Assembly (NCBI RefSeq): GCF_000204645.1
Contig: NC_015422.1
Span: 3,055,001 to 3,119,000 of the forward strand
Length of the DNA stretch: 64,000 nt
Reading direction: 5' to 3'
Source of the DNA: Alicycliphilus denitrificans K601
GTDB taxonomy: Bacteria; Pseudomonadota; Gammaproteobacteria; Burkholderiales; Burkholderiaceae_C
Part shown: positions 34,862-43,449 of the stretch, one piece after another
Layout: the number at the start of each line of letters is the position of its first letter
Position numbering within the stretch: position 1 is the first letter of the stretch
Notes under the pieces: model-generated
What the model saw: the letters and a program-made list of their open reading frames with translations, nothing else
Told to the model about the DNA's origin: nothing
Databases searched by the model: none
Program-made: the position numbers and the translations under genes

Positions 34862-35635
34862 TCACGCAGCCACGCGCATGCCTGCGCGCGCGCCCCGGGC
34901 ATCGGCCAGCTCGCGCGCCACGGCCGTCTCGTAGGCGGCGCACACCTCGCGCCCCGGCCCGTCGGCGCGCACATGGCCCTCGTGCAGCCAGATCACGCGC
35001 CCATAGTCGCGCACATGGTCCAGCACATGGGTGGACACCACCACCTGCCGGTCGCAGGCGGCGATATCGTCCGCCAGCCGGGCCTGCCCCGGCAGGTCCA
35101 GGCTGGCGAAGGGCTCGTCGAGCAGCAGCGTGCGCGGCCCGGCCAGCAGCAGGGCCAGCCAGCACAGCTGCTGGCGCTGGCCCTGGCTCAGGGCGCCCAC
35201 GGCGCGCGCGGCCCAGCCGGCAAGACCGCGCCCGGCCAGGAAGTCGCGGGCGCGCGCCAGCGCCTCGCGCCGCGGCAGCCCCAGCGGCGCAAGGCCCAGG
35301 GCGAGCTCCTCCTCCACCGTGGGGAAGACGATCTGGTCGTCGGGGTTCTGGAACATCATGCCCACGCGCTGGGCGCGCAGCCGTCCCTGCGGCAACGCCT
35401 GCAAGTCCTGCCCCTGCGACAGCACCTGGCCGCTGCCCGGCAGCTCCAGCGCGCACAACAGGCGCAGCAGACTGGACTTGCCCGCGCCGTTGTGGCCGAT
35501 CAGACCGATGCGCGGCTCTGCCAGCGCCAGGCTCAGGCCGGCGAACACCTGCGTTGCGCCCCGGCGCAGGTGCACCTGGCGCAGCTCCAGCAGGGGAGCG
35601 GCGGCCGAGGAGGCATTAAGGGCGGTCAGGGGCAT
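34862..35635 (-). CDS. ecfA: ECF transporter ATP-binding protein (BioM-like)
   Basis: A 257-residue ABC ATPase: Walker A GHNGAGKSSL near residue 48, Q-loop FQNPDDQIV near residue 95 (the NPDDQ form is typical of ECF ATPases), signature LSQGQRQQ near residue 150, Walker B LLLDEPFASLD near residue 170 and H-loop STH. It powers biotin uptake by BioY/EcfT. It is the first gene of the five-gene operon. The ATG at 35635 gives MPLTALNASS. Confidence 0.9.
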   Translation of the reverse strand: MPLTALNASSAAAPLLELRQVHLRRGATQVFAGLSLALAEPRIGLIGHNGAGKSSLLRLLCALELPGSGQVLSQGQDLQALPQGRLRAQRVGMMFQNPDDQIVFPTVEEELALGLAPLGLPRREALARARDFLAGRGLAGWAARAVGALSQGQRQQLCWLALLLAGPRTLLLDEPFASLDLPGQARLADDIAACDRQVVVSTHVLDHVRDYGRVIWLHEGHVRADGPGREVCAAYETAVARELADARGARAGMRVAA

Positions 35636-36065
35636 TCGGCAGGTCTGGCGAAGTGGTCGTGCGGCAAATTCTAACCACCTAAAAATCCGACAACACACGC
35701 TCAAATAAACACTTCTTCAGTTAATTTCATTTATCTTTCATTCAAAACACGCTGCCAAATGCGCGCAACCGGCATCTAAAATCGGCGTCACTTCATGCCA
35801 CTTGGCGACAGCTGGCGCCAGATGAGTGAAGTCCACCGCTTCTTGCAGGCATCTTCCGTCTTCGGTGCGCAAAATGTGCCACACATCGCGCGGCGCCATG
35901 AACCGCCCCTGCTTGCACCCAGCAACCGGTCCGTGCGCCGAGTGATCAAAATTTACGCAGCGGCAATGCTCTCTTTACAGTGCAGGCGTATCGTGCAAAA
36001 GATCGGCCTTGCGCTCTCCCACACGGCCCGTCGAGGGCGCAGTCCGACGGACGAGGAGCACGGAC
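35636..36065. other. Intergenic region upstream of ecfA and the His-rich protein gene
   Basis: A 430-base divergent promoter region. The part 35670-35765 is much more AT-rich than the surroundings and should carry the ecfA promoter. I looked for a BirA- or BioR-type operator and saw no convincing palindrome. A possible forward promoter for the gene at 36066 lies near TTTACA at 35973. No gene is supported. Confidence 0.45.
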
Positions 36066-36644
36066 ATGTCTGCACCTTCTTCACCTCGCGCCCGCGCGCT
36101 GCGCTGGTTGCTCGCAGGCGCCGCCATCCTGCTGGGTCCGGGCACGGCCTTGGCGCAGCACGGTGGCCATGGTGGCCATGGCGGCGGCCACCCCCATGGC
36201 AGCTTCCCTCACGGCAGCCATTGGGACGGCGGGCACATCCATGGCGGGGGCAGCTACCGGCTGGGCCCGGGCCGATGGGCGTACCGGCCAGGCCATGCCG
36301 TGCACGGCTTCAGCCGGCCGGACTTCGTGCGCTGGAGCGGTGGCCACTGGCGCCAGACCTGCTGGGGCGGACGCTGCGGCTGGTGGTGGTTCACCGGGGG
36401 CCTGTGGTACTTCTATGCCGCGCCTGTCTATCCGTACCCGCCGGTGGTGTCGTCCATCACATACGTGCCGCCGGTCTACGCTCCGGCGGCCACGCCGGGG
36501 CCAGCCAGCCTGGCGCCGCAGCCGACGTTCTCGTACTACTGCGACGACCCGCCGGGCTATTACCCCGCGGTGCCGCAATGCAGAACGCCGTGGCACGAGT
36601 CCGTGACGCCGGTGGAGCCGCCGCCACCGGCGGACAAGCCGTGA
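36066..36644 (+). CDS. His/Gly/Tyr-rich exported protein
   Basis: A 192-residue protein with a signal peptide (ALRWLLAGAAILLGPGTALAQ), then a His/Gly-rich segment (QHGGHGGHGGGHPHG), an aromatic middle (WWWFTGGLWYFY) and a C-terminal YYCDDPPGYYPAVPQC unit seen at the ends of many betaproteobacterial envelope proteins. Metal binding by the His run is plausible. The function is unknown. GAGGAG lies before the ATG. A 46-base gap leads to the next lipoprotein gene. Confidence 0.7.
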   Translation: MSAPSSPRARALRWLLAGAAILLGPGTALAQHGGHGGHGGGHPHGSFPHGSHWDGGHIHGGGSYRLGPGRWAYRPGHAVHGFSRPDFVRWSGGHWRQTCWGGRCGWWWFTGGLWYFYAAPVYPYPPVVSSITYVPPVYAPAATPGPASLAPQPTFSYYCDDPPGYYPAVPQCRTPWHESVTPVEPPPPADKP

Positions 36645-36690
36645 CCGGCGGGCGGTTCGTTTTTCTTGTTCTCCCACCGGGTTGACGATC

Positions 36691-37125
36691 ATGAAGCCTA
36701 CTTCCTCACCTCTGCTGGCCCTGGCGCTCTCCTGCACGCTGGCGCTCGTGGGTTGCGCGACGCAGCCCATGGGCCCGACGGTGCTCGTCATGCCCGCGCC
36801 GACCAAGCCGTTCGAAGTGTTCCAGCAAGACCAGGCGATGTGCATGCAGTACGCGCAGTCCATGGTCGGCGGCCAGGCCCATGCGGCCAACGACCGCGCC
36901 GTAGGGTCGGCCGCCGTCGGCGCCGTGCTCGGCGGCGTGCTGGGCGCGGCCGTGGGCAACCACCAGGGCGCGGGCATCGGCGCCGCCAGCGGCGCGATCG
37001 TGGGCACCGGCGTCGCCGGCCCCAGCACGGCTTATTCGCAGGGGATGATCCAGTACCAATACAACAACGCCTACACCCAGTGCATGTATGCGCGCGGTAA
37101 CCAGGTGCCGGGGTTCACGCGGTAA
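36691..37125 (+). CDS. Glycine-zipper family lipoprotein
   Basis: A 144-residue protein with a lipoprotein signal (LALVGC, Cys near residue 24) and a glycine-zipper segment near residues 72-108 (GSAAVGAVLGGVLGAAVGN, then GAGIGAASGAIVG). Such proteins sit in the outer membrane. The exact role is unknown. It is transcribed after the His-rich exported protein. Confidence 0.8.
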   Translation: MKPTSSPLLALALSCTLALVGCATQPMGPTVLVMPAPTKPFEVFQQDQAMCMQYAQSMVGGQAHAANDRAVGSAAVGAVLGGVLGAAVGNHQGAGIGAASGAIVGTGVAGPSTAYSQGMIQYQYNNAYTQCMYARGNQVPGFTR

Positions 37126-37178
37126 CGTGAAGCGGCCACACCCCGCGGCAAGGTCTGGCTTGGCGGCACAATACGGCC

Positions 37179-37628
37179 ATGAGATTCCTGCACACCATGC
37201 TGCGCGTTGGCGACCTCCAGCGCTCCATCGACTTCTACACCCGGGTGCTGGGCATGCAGTTGCTGCGCACCTCCGAGAACCCCGAGTACAAGTACTCACT
37301 GGCTTTCCTCGGCTTTGAGGGCGGCAACCCCAGCCAGGCCGAGATCGAGCTGACCTACAACTGGGGCGTCGACCACTACGAAATGGGCACGGCCTACGGC
37401 CACATCGCCCTGGGCGTGCCCGATGCCTACGCGGCCTGCGAGAAGATCAAGGCCGCCGGCGGCACCGTGACGCGCGAGGCGGGTCCGGTCAAGGGCGGCA
37501 CGACGGTGATCGCCTTCGTGACCGACCCCGACGGCTACAAGATCGAATTAATACAAGCAAAATCAACAGCTTACGAAGACAGCCGCCATTCAGCCGCCAA
37601 AAACGTCGATCCACTGCGCAGCGCGTAG
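37179..37628 (+). CDS. gloA: Lactoylglutathione lyase (glyoxalase I)
   Basis: It turns the methylglyoxal-glutathione adduct into lactoylglutathione. The 149-residue protein shows [20 protein letters not shown] at residue 7, the metal ligands His, Glu, His and Glu in the usual places (MLRV start, [23 protein letters not shown]). The C-terminal 20 residues ([20 protein letters not shown]) exceed the usual length and are less GC-rich. The ATG follows a possible -10 CACAAT by 6 bases with no ribosome site, suggesting a near-leaderless mRNA. It marks the last clear chromosomal gene before the accessory region. Confidence 0.93.
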   Translation: MRFLHTMLRVGDLQRSIDFYTRVLGMQLLRTSENPEYKYSLAFLGFEGGNPSQAEIELTYNWGVDHYEMGTAYGHIALGVPDAYAACEKIKAAGGTVTREAGPVKGGTTVIAFVTDPDGYKIELIQAKSTAYEDSRHSAAKNVDPLRSA

Positions 37629-37639
37629 CGGATGAACAA

Positions 37640-37670
37640 CAAGAAGCCCGCGTAAGCGGGCTTCTGTTTG
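37640..37670 (+). terminator. Terminator after gloA
   Basis: AGAAGCCCGC pairs with GCGGGCTTCT around GTAA, followed by GTTTGTG. Confidence 0.75.
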
Positions 37671-37797
37671 TGCAGCGATGGAAGATTCCTACGATGTCGT
37701 ACGGCTGCCATCACACCTACGCTCACCTGCGCCGAAGCAGGTTCTCCACGCAGCTTTCGTGCGGCATCGTTGCGCTACATGACAAGGGACAACCCAC

Positions 37798-38559
37798 GTG
37801 CCGCACGCACCTTCTGACTTTTACCGGACGCGCTTGGCTGGCCTGCACCAACAACTGCAGAATAGCCCGATCGCGCGCACCTACCTCACCGGCACAGGCA
37901 TACGCTTCGATGGCGTGGACCTGATGCCCGACGACCAGTTCGAACTACCGTTCGGCAGCTTCTCCACAGTGGAGTTCGCCCATCTGTTCTCCGTATTCGA
38001 CGGCAGCCGCGTGCATCAGCAGGTCGCCAAGGAACCCGTGCGGGATGCCCCGCCCGGCCTCTACTTCACGGTGGTCAACAACCACGTTATCCAGAGTCCG
38101 CACAAGAATCGGCTGGGCATCTACACCGACCAGAGAGGCGAAGCCGACCTCTTCATCGATGGCCTGCACGTCGATCACTACTTCCTGAACGAGCACCAGA
38201 CCCCGCCCACGCTCGGCACCATCGCGTTCGCTCTGTGCGCGATCGCCGCGCACCTCGCTGGGCTCTCCCAGGTATCCCTGGTGGCCGCAGGAGGTCGCGG
38301 ATTCGGCGACCAGTATGTGGGCTACAAGGTCTGGCCCAAGCTCGGCTTCGACGCACCACTGGAACCCGGCGAAGTCGCCCATGTCCTCCACCTGGCCCAC
38401 TGCAGCACTGTCCAGCAGGTGCTGGCTGCCGACCCGGCGTGGTGGGAGGAACAAGGCAGCCAGCGACTGATGACCTTTGATCTGGCCGCCGACAGCACGT
38501 CCTGGCAAAAACTGCTACCCTATGTCAGTAGAAAACTCTCTCACGGGAGGCTTCCATGA
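37798..38559 (+). CDS. Unknown 253-residue protein, first gene of a coupled pair
   Basis: I do not recognise this protein with confidence. It starts at GTG 37798 with AAGGGA upstream. The middle (LGTIAFALCAIAAHLAGLSQVSLVAAGG) forms a predicted hydrophobic helix-strand unit, followed by GFGDQYVGYKVWPKLGFDAPL. That ending resembles the Tyr-x-Val-Trp-x-x-(L/M)-G-F-D turn at the end of GNAT-like acyltransferase folds, so an acetyltransferase-like domain is possible. There is no signal peptide or membrane segment. The stop overlaps the start of a 66-residue gene (ATGA). GC and codon use are lower than in the upstream chromosome. The position, between gloA and a broken defence operon, suggests an accessory function. 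Confidence 0.6.
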   Translation: MPHAPSDFYRTRLAGLHQQLQNSPIARTYLTGTGIRFDGVDLMPDDQFELPFGSFSTVEFAHLFSVFDGSRVHQQVAKEPVRDAPPGLYFTVVNNHVIQSPHKNRLGIYTDQRGEADLFIDGLHVDHYFLNEHQTPPTLGTIAFALCAIAAHLAGLSQVSLVAAGGRGFGDQYVGYKVWPKLGFDAPLEPGEVAHVLHLAHCSTVQQVLAADPAWWEEQGSQRLMTFDLAADSTSWQKLLPYVSRKLSHGRLP

Positions 38560-38756
38560 GCAAGATCCACGCACCCCGCAAGCCCACTGAAACGCCGCAG
38601 AAGGCGGCGGTGGCCGGTCGCGTCTTCAAGTTGTCGCTCAAGGGTGTTCCTCCGGTCGATGCCAAGATGTGGGCGCAGATGACGGCGGCGGCGCGCACGC
38701 CGAACAAGGATCGGCGCTACCCGGAGATCGCTGAAGCGCCTGACGCCTCGATCTGA
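38556..38756 (+). CDS. Small basic protein, second gene of the coupled pair
   Basis: A 66-residue, Lys/Arg/Pro-rich protein (MSKIHAPRKPTETPQKAAVAG...) with GGGAGG 6 bases before its ATG, which overlaps the upstream stop by ATGA. No family recognised. The strict coupling to a larger partner resembles toxin-antitoxin or effector-immunity pairs, but nothing shows that directly. A terminator follows. Confidence 0.6.
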   Translation: MSKIHAPRKPTETPQKAAVAGRVFKLSLKGVPPVDAKMWAQMTAAARTPNKDRRYPEIAEAPDASI

Positions 38757-38774
38757 CAAGCGACACTCAAGCCC

Positions 38775-38808
38775 GAGACCCGCCAGCGATGGCGGGTTTC
38801 TTATTTTT
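38775..38808 (+). terminator. Terminator after the coupled pair
   Basis: GACCCGCCA pairs with TGGCGGGTT around GCGA, followed by TCTTATTTTT. It separates the pair from the convergent JAB gene. Confidence 0.8.
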
Positions 38809-38989
38809 CCCCTCCGACATAGGGGCAGCGACGAGCGGCTCCTCCAAACGGAAACGCAGGCACCACGCCGCACATCGACCACGTCGCTGTTGCATGCGGG
38901 AGCAGATGCCCCGCGGTTGCCTTGAGGTCTCCGGAGCCTGAGCTCAACCGACACGCCCTGGCATGTCAGTCCGCCGGCGTTGCTTGACT

Positions 38990-39493
38990 TCAGCTGACTG
39001 GATTGGGTTGAGCAGGAACTTGTTCTGTCAGTTGCATTGCTTCACCGTCATCTACCCAGACGCGCAAGCCCACCGGCAGGGGCCGAGTGCCCAGAATGGC
39101 GAATACCAGGCCCGTGAGCTGACCCCTGGCGGCCAGCGCGTGCTCCCTTGCGAGCACCCTGTCGTCGGACGAGGGACTCGGGAATTCCTCTGGATGCGTA
39201 TGCCAGAGGCCGACGCAGTGCAGGCCCCTCTCGAATTTCTTCGCTCGCTCAGTTGCCGCACGACGCGGGTCGAATTGGACCCGAGCCCACGCTGCCCACG
39301 TGGGCGTTAACAGTGTGGCTTCCTCGATGACGATGCAGTCGGACGTCAGGTCGCGGGAATAGAGCTGTCCCACTGACTCATGACTCCCTGGCCTTCGCTG
39401 GACGTGAGCGCGCAGCGTCCGCAACGCCGCCGCGCGGAACTGCAGGCACCAGAGTGCTCCCGGAAGTTTGTAGGTCAGCGTGCTCGCCGTCAT
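38990..39493 (-). CDS. JAB/JAMM metallopeptidase (Cap3-like)
   Basis: A 167-residue Zn isopeptidase-like protein. The whole JAMM signature is present: Glu39 in ESVGQLYS, His98-Thr-His100-Pro, Ser108 and Asp111 in PSPSSDD. Bacterial enzymes of this size remove or regulate ubiquitin-like conjugates. In type II CBASS (Cap3) they cleave the bond made by the E1-E2 protein Cap2. The ATG at 39493 overlaps the stop of the upstream E1-like fragment (ATGA), matching cap2-cap3 coupling. The open frame extends upstream in the same phase but into the E1 gene region. It appears intact even though its partner is broken. A Bil-type or other E1-E2-JAB operon is an alternative. Confidence 0.75.
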   Translation of the reverse strand: MTASTLTYKLPGALWCLQFRAAALRTLRAHVQRRPGSHESVGQLYSRDLTSDCIVIEEATLLTPTWAAWARVQFDPRRAATERAKKFERGLHCVGLWHTHPEEFPSPSSDDRVLAREHALAARGQLTGLVFAILGTRPLPVGLRVWVDDGEAMQLTEQVPAQPNPVS

Positions 39494-39858
39494 CGTCGGC
39501 CCAGAACCGCTGCAAGCTCTCGGGTCGTCGTGGCACTGTCGGACTTCGAACTGGATGTGGGCACGATGAGGCGCGTATTTGCGGCGACCGGCAACGAATC
39601 GAAGAAGGCACTGGACCGCACCCACGACCACACCGTCGAGGCCTGCGACATGTCGTCCAGGATCGCAATCACGCGCTCAGCCGCGAACGCTGCCACCAAC
39701 TCGATGTCGGCGGCGCCATACGGATGAAATCCGCCTGCGCATGCCTCGACCTTGATGCGCGTATCGCTGGCGGATAGGTCGCTCGCATTGACAAGTTCGT
39801 CGGCCGGGTCGGTATCGGGCCACGGAACTGCAGGCTGCGACAACACTACATGGGCGGC
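39490..39858 (-). pseudogene. C-terminal fragment of E1-like (ThiF/Cap2-type) protein, cut by IS21
   Basis: From the IS end to the stop at 39490, the reverse strand encodes about 121 residues ending in ...TRELAAVLGRR. The stretch CAGGFHPYGAADIELVAAFA followed by AAERVIAIL and WSWVRSS is typical of the end of the adenylation domain in ThiF-family E1-like proteins paired with JAB proteins. The nucleotide-binding part and any E2 domain are missing. They should lie to the right of the IS but are not there, so more than a simple insertion happened. The frame is still open into the IS. Confidence 0.65.
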
Positions 39859-39874
39859 TGTTGATTTCCACGCA
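39859..39874 (+). repeat. IS21 left terminal inverted repeat
   Basis: TGTTGATTTCCACGCA. Perfect complement of the right end at 42344-42359. Confidence 0.9.
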
Positions 39875-39931
39875 AAGCTGACCCACCATTTCCATCGAAT
39901 CTTGACCCACCCTGGTTCGTGAGCTTCACGC

Positions 39932-40735
39932 TCACGTTGTGGATAAGTTCTTGGTCGCCTTCTCCTTCTTGGTGGTCTGTGGTGGTTGCTGTGCGGAGCT
40001 ATTCTTGAACCGGTAGCTGTCATTGCCGGTCTCAAGAATATGGCAGTGATGCGTGAGCCGGTCCAGCAGCGCCGTGGTCATCTTGGCATCTCCGAACACA
40101 TTGGCCCACTCGCTAAAGCTCAGGTTGGTGGTGATCACGACGCTCGTGCGCTCGTACAGCTTGGACAGCAGGTGGAACAGCAAGGCTCCTCCTGACGTGC
40201 TGAATGGCAGGTAGCCCAGTTCATCCAGGATCACCAGATCGGCATAGGCTAGGCGGTGCGCGATCTGCCCCGGCTTGCCCTGGGCCTTCTCCTCTTCCAG
40301 TGCATTGACCAGCTCCACCGTGGAGAAGAACCGCACCCTGCGGTGATGGTGCTCAATGGCTTGCACCCCGAGGGCTGTGGCGATGTGGGTCTTGCCCGTA
40401 CCCGGTCCACCCACCAGCACCACGTTGTTGGCGTTCTCCAAGAATTCGCAGCGGTGCAACTGGCGTACCAATGCCTCGTTCACCTCGCTGTGGCTGAAGT
40501 CAAACCCAGCCAGGTCCCGGTACGCAGGGAACCTGGCCACCTTGAGTTGGTAGGCCACAGAGCGCACCTCCCGCTCGGCGGTCTCGGCCTTGAGCAGTTG
40601 GGACAGGATGGGCTGCGCTGCGTCGAAGGCCGGCGCACCTTGCTCAGCCAGTTCCGCAACCGCCTGGGCCATGCCGTGCATCTTGAGCTCGCGCAGCATG
40701 ATCACGATGGAAGCGATGGCAGGGTCATGACGCAT
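39932..40735 (-). CDS. istB: IS21-family ATP-binding helper protein IstB
   Basis: A 267-residue AAA+ protein that assembles target DNA for IstA. Walker A is [11 protein letters not shown] near residue 105, Walker [13 protein letters not shown] near residue 170 and the sensor TTNLSFSEW near residue 213. The N-terminal [17 protein letters not shown] is typical. It overlaps istA by 11 bases. Complete. Confidence 0.95.
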   Translation of the reverse strand: MRHDPAIASIVIMLRELKMHGMAQAVAELAEQGAPAFDAAQPILSQLLKAETAEREVRSVAYQLKVARFPAYRDLAGFDFSHSEVNEALVRQLHRCEFLENANNVVLVGGPGTGKTHIATALGVQAIEHHHRRVRFFSTVELVNALEEEKAQGKPGQIAHRLAYADLVILDELGYLPFSTSGGALLFHLLSKLYERTSVVITTNLSFSEWANVFGDAKMTTALLDRLTHHCHILETGNDSYRFKNSSAQQPPQTTKKEKATKNLSTT

Positions 40736-42275
40736 AGCGCACCTCCCTCAATTGGTCATAGCGCAGCACGTTGGCCTGGGGTTCCACAGACAGCTTGAGG
40801 GCCTGGGGCGAGGTGACCGGTGCTGGGGCGGGCTTACCGTCCAGCAGGCGGTGCAGCACGTTCAGGATGTGGGTCTTGCTGGCAGCCCCTGACTCCAGTG
40901 CCAACTCCACTGCAGCGAGCACAGCTTGTTCATCGTGGTGCAGCACCAGAGCCAGAACCTCCACCATCTCTCGGTCGCCGCCTGGCTGCTTCAAGAGGGC
41001 GGCCTGCAGGCGCTTGAAGGCTGCTGGCAGTTCCAGGAATGGAGCACCATTGCGCAAGGCCCCGGGCTTGCGCTGCAGCACTGCCAGGTAGTGGCGCCAG
41101 TCGTACACGGTCTGTCCCGCACCATGGTGGTTACGCTCGATCAGGCGCTGATGCTCGCACACGATCTGGCCTTCGGCGGCGACCACCAGGCGATCGGCGT
41201 AGACCCGCAGGCTCACCGGCCGATTGGCATAAGGCGCCGGCACGCTGTAGCGGTTGCGCTCGAAGTGGACGAGGCAGGTGGGTGAGACGCGTTTGGTGTG
41301 CTCCACAAAGCCATCGAAGGGCCGGGGCATTGGCATCAAGTCGTTCTTCTCCTCGGTCCAGATGTCCGCGACGGTGCCCGGCAGCTTGCCGTGCTCGATC
41401 TCGTGCCACAGCGCCACGCAGCGCTCTTCAAGCCATGCATTGAGATCGGGCAGGCTTGGGAATGGCGGCACTACCTGCCACAGGCGATGGCGGGCATCGC
41501 GCACGTTCTTCTCCACCTGGCCCTTCTCCCAGCCCGAAGCAGGATTGCAGAACTCGGCCTCGAACAGGAAGTGGCTGACCATGGCCGCAAAGCGCGCATT
41601 GACGTCGCGCTCCTTGCCACGGCGCACCCGGTCTACGGCGGTGCGCATGTTGTCGTAGATGCCACGGCGGGGCACACCGCCCAGGACTGCGAATGCATGG
41701 TTGTGGGCATCGAACAGCATCTCGTGCGTTTGCAGCGGATAGGCGCGCAGGTAGAACGCTCGGCTGTGGCTGAGCTTGAAGTGGGCTACCTGCAGCTTGG
41801 TGCGCACGCCGGCGAGAACAGCCCAGTCCTCGCTCCAGTCGAACTGGAAGGCCTCACCCGGACCGAAGGCCAGGGGAACGAAGGTGCCGCGGCCAGTGGT
41901 CTGCTGGGCCACAAGGCGCTGCTCGTGCCAGAGGCGGGCAAAGGCCGCTACGCGGTTGTAGGAGCCGCCATAACCGAGCGCCTGCAGATCCACGTACATC
42001 TGCTTGACGGTGCGGCGCTGCTTGCGGGATCGGCCAGCTTCCGTCTTGAGCCAGCCAGCGAGCTTCAAGGCGAAGGGATCGAGCTTGGATGGACTGACCC
42101 GCTTGGCATAGTGCGGCTCGGCCTCGCCTACGCGCAGGTACTTGCGGATGGTGTTGCGCGAGAGGCCCGTGCGGCGGGCTATCTCCCGGATGGACAGCTG
42201 CTCTCGCAGGGCCCAGCGCCTGATGACACTCAGTGTTGCCACGTCTATCACTCCTGGTCTCCTGCTGCTCAGCAA
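40725..42275 (-). CDS. istA: IS21-family transposase IstA
   Basis: A 516-residue DDE transposase. An N-terminal HTH ([21 protein letters not shown]) lies near residue 28. The catalytic core has DWSEDWAV near residue 145, the second Asp in IYDNMRTAV near residue 208, and Glu in [11 protein letters not shown] near residue 250. The first in-frame ATG at 42275 gives MLSSRRPG. A downstream GTG is also possible. It appears complete, so the element may still be able to move. Confidence 0.94.
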   Translation of the reverse strand: MLSSRRPGVIDVATLSVIRRWALREQLSIREIARRTGLSRNTIRKYLRVGEAEPHYAKRVSPSKLDPFALKLAGWLKTEAGRSRKQRRTVKQMYVDLQALGYGGSYNRVAAFARLWHEQRLVAQQTTGRGTFVPLAFGPGEAFQFDWSEDWAVLAGVRTKLQVAHFKLSHSRAFYLRAYPLQTHEMLFDAHNHAFAVLGGVPRRGIYDNMRTAVDRVRRGKERDVNARFAAMVSHFLFEAEFCNPASGWEKGQVEKNVRDARHRLWQVVPPFPSLPDLNAWLEERCVALWHEIEHGKLPGTVADIWTEEKNDLMPMPRPFDGFVEHTKRVSPTCLVHFERNRYSVPAPYANRPVSLRVYADRLVVAAEGQIVCEHQRLIERNHHGAGQTVYDWRHYLAVLQRKPGALRNGAPFLELPAAFKRLQAALLKQPGGDREMVEVLALVLHHDEQAVLAAVELALESGAASKTHILNVLHRLLDGKPAPAPVTSPQALKLSVEPQANVLRYDQLREVRYAS

Positions 42276-42343
42276 AGCAGCAGGTTAGGGTTAGTACGTG
42301 GGTCAGGTTTGGATGGAAATCCCGGGGGTTAGTGGGTCACTTC

Positions 42344-42359
42344 TGCGTGGAAATCAACA
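42344..42359 (-). repeat. IS21 right terminal inverted repeat
   Basis: TGCGTGGAAATCAACA, complement of the left repeat. Confidence 0.9.
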
Positions 42360-42780
42360 ATATGGCCACCCGGCCTTGCTTTGGAGTTCCTAACCACGCC
42401 TCAAGCATGGCCGCCGCACGGTGCAGGGTGCGTTGCCGCCAGTCGTTGGGGATTGGCCTTGCCCGAGTCAGAGGGCGTGCCGTTGGAGTCGTTGTGCGGG
42501 GATGCCGAGCTGGCCATGCCTCCTTTCGGAGCTGGATCGGCCCATGGCGTTCTTGTGTTGTTGTGAATCCTGGCGGTGGCGCGGGCTTCATGTCTGCAAC
42601 CTTCCAGCCCAAATAATTTCCCCTGTGCTGCGCACATTCCTCGCGGGACAAATTATTGGGGCTTGCAGGTGCTTCACTGTGTTGCGCCCGCAAGCGGTGC
42701 AGCCCGCCCGTCCCCCGCCGGTCGGATCACAACAAGGACGCGATGGGCGCGAACCTTGTTCAACCGTAAGGAGATTCATC
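42360..42780. other. ICE DNA between IS21 and the DUF736 gene
   Basis: 421 bases. No continuation of the E1-like gene is found here on the reverse strand. A separated inverted repeat built on AAATAATTT (around 42610) and AAATTATTGGGG (around 42650) lies upstream of DUF736. AAGGAG precedes the DUF736 ATG. No gene is supported. Confidence 0.45.
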
Positions 42781-43095
42781 ATGGCAACCATCGGCACCTT
42801 CACCGCGGACAAAGACGGCTTCACCGGCACGCTGCGCACCCTGACTCTCAACATCAAGGCCAAGCTGGTTCCCAACAACAAGGGGGACAACGAGCACGCC
42901 CCGGATTACCGCGTGCAGGCGTCAGGCTTCGATATCGGCGCCGCGTGGAAAAAGGTCAGCAAGGCCGAACGGCCCTACGTGTCCGTGACCCTCGACGACC
43001 CTTCGTTCCCGGCAACGGTCTATGCCCGGCTGATCGAGGAGGAAGACGGCACGCACACGCTGATCTGGTCACGCAGCAGGCCCCAGGCGGCCTGA
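42781..43095 (+). CDS. DUF736 family protein (ICE accessory)
   Basis: A 104-residue protein: MATIGTFTADKDGFTGTLRTLTLNIKA, then PDYRVQASGFDIGAAWKK and VSVTLDDPSFPATVYARL, the DUF736 pattern. These small proteins are frequent in the backbone of Tn4371-type conjugative elements and on plasmids. Their function is unknown. AAGGAG precedes the ATG at a good distance. It is the first recognised gene of the ICE block. Confidence 0.9.
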   Translation: MATIGTFTADKDGFTGTLRTLTLNIKAKLVPNNKGDNEHAPDYRVQASGFDIGAAWKKVSKAERPYVSVTLDDPSFPATVYARLIEEEDGTHTLIWSRSRPQAA

Positions 43096-43449
43096 CGGCC
43101 GCCCAGCGCCCCGTCCGAGCGGCGGGGCGCGGTGCTGCTTTCGCAGCACGGCATGAAGGCAACATCGTCACTGGAGCGTGGCTCGTGTCGGTCCGCTTCC
43201 AATGTTGAGACTGTGGTTGCGCGGACAGCATGGCGTGCCGGTGCTTTGCACCGCCGGGCTTTCGGGCTGGGCCCCGTGCCGGCTGCGCCGTCACGGCCAT
43301 TCGGCTTCAATCCCTCACGCCTTCGCGCCTGCGGCGCTGCGCGCTTTGCTTGCCTCCAGGGGAAAGCCTTGCGGCTATCCCCGCCGCGCGGCGCTTGGCG
43401 CCCCTCGATACCGCCGAACCGGGTTGCGCCGGATCGGCCAAGCCAGCGG
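43096..43449. other. Non-coding stretch between DUF736 and the XRE regulator
   Basis: 354 bases with no convincing gene on either strand. Forward open frames here overlap the opposite regulator and have no family resemblance. Confidence 0.5.

Larger units (their letters stand above)
39859..42359. mobile_element. IS21-family insertion sequence (2,501 bp)
   Basis: Bounded by perfect 16-bp inverted repeats TGTTGATTTCCACGCA (left) and its complement (right). It contains istA and istB in the usual overlapping order. Inner repeats of the GACCCACYA type follow both ends, as in this family. The flanks (CGGC on the left, ATAT on the right) show no target-site duplication. Confidence 0.93.

Noticed and set aside
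35690..35765. BioR- or BirA-type operator before ecfA
   Set aside because: AT-rich, with a partial TTTATCTTT, but no real palindrome of either type could be seen.
35795..36065. Possible gene upstream of the His-rich protein
   Set aside because: No ribosome site, and the frame only overlaps the real gene out of phase.
37545..37628. gloA tail as a repeat insertion
   Set aside because: It is less GC-rich and longer than usual, but it lacks the clear TAGCT or GACAAGC blocks, so it is not called.
39938..39950. DnaA-box-like TTGTGGATAAG near the end of istB
   Set aside because: It lies within the IS transposition gene, is a single copy and has no origin context.
42337..42693. Reverse open frame across the right IS end as the missing half of the E1 gene
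   Set aside because: It has no ThiF-like motif, and its last residues are IS DNA. The N-terminal E1 half is not here.
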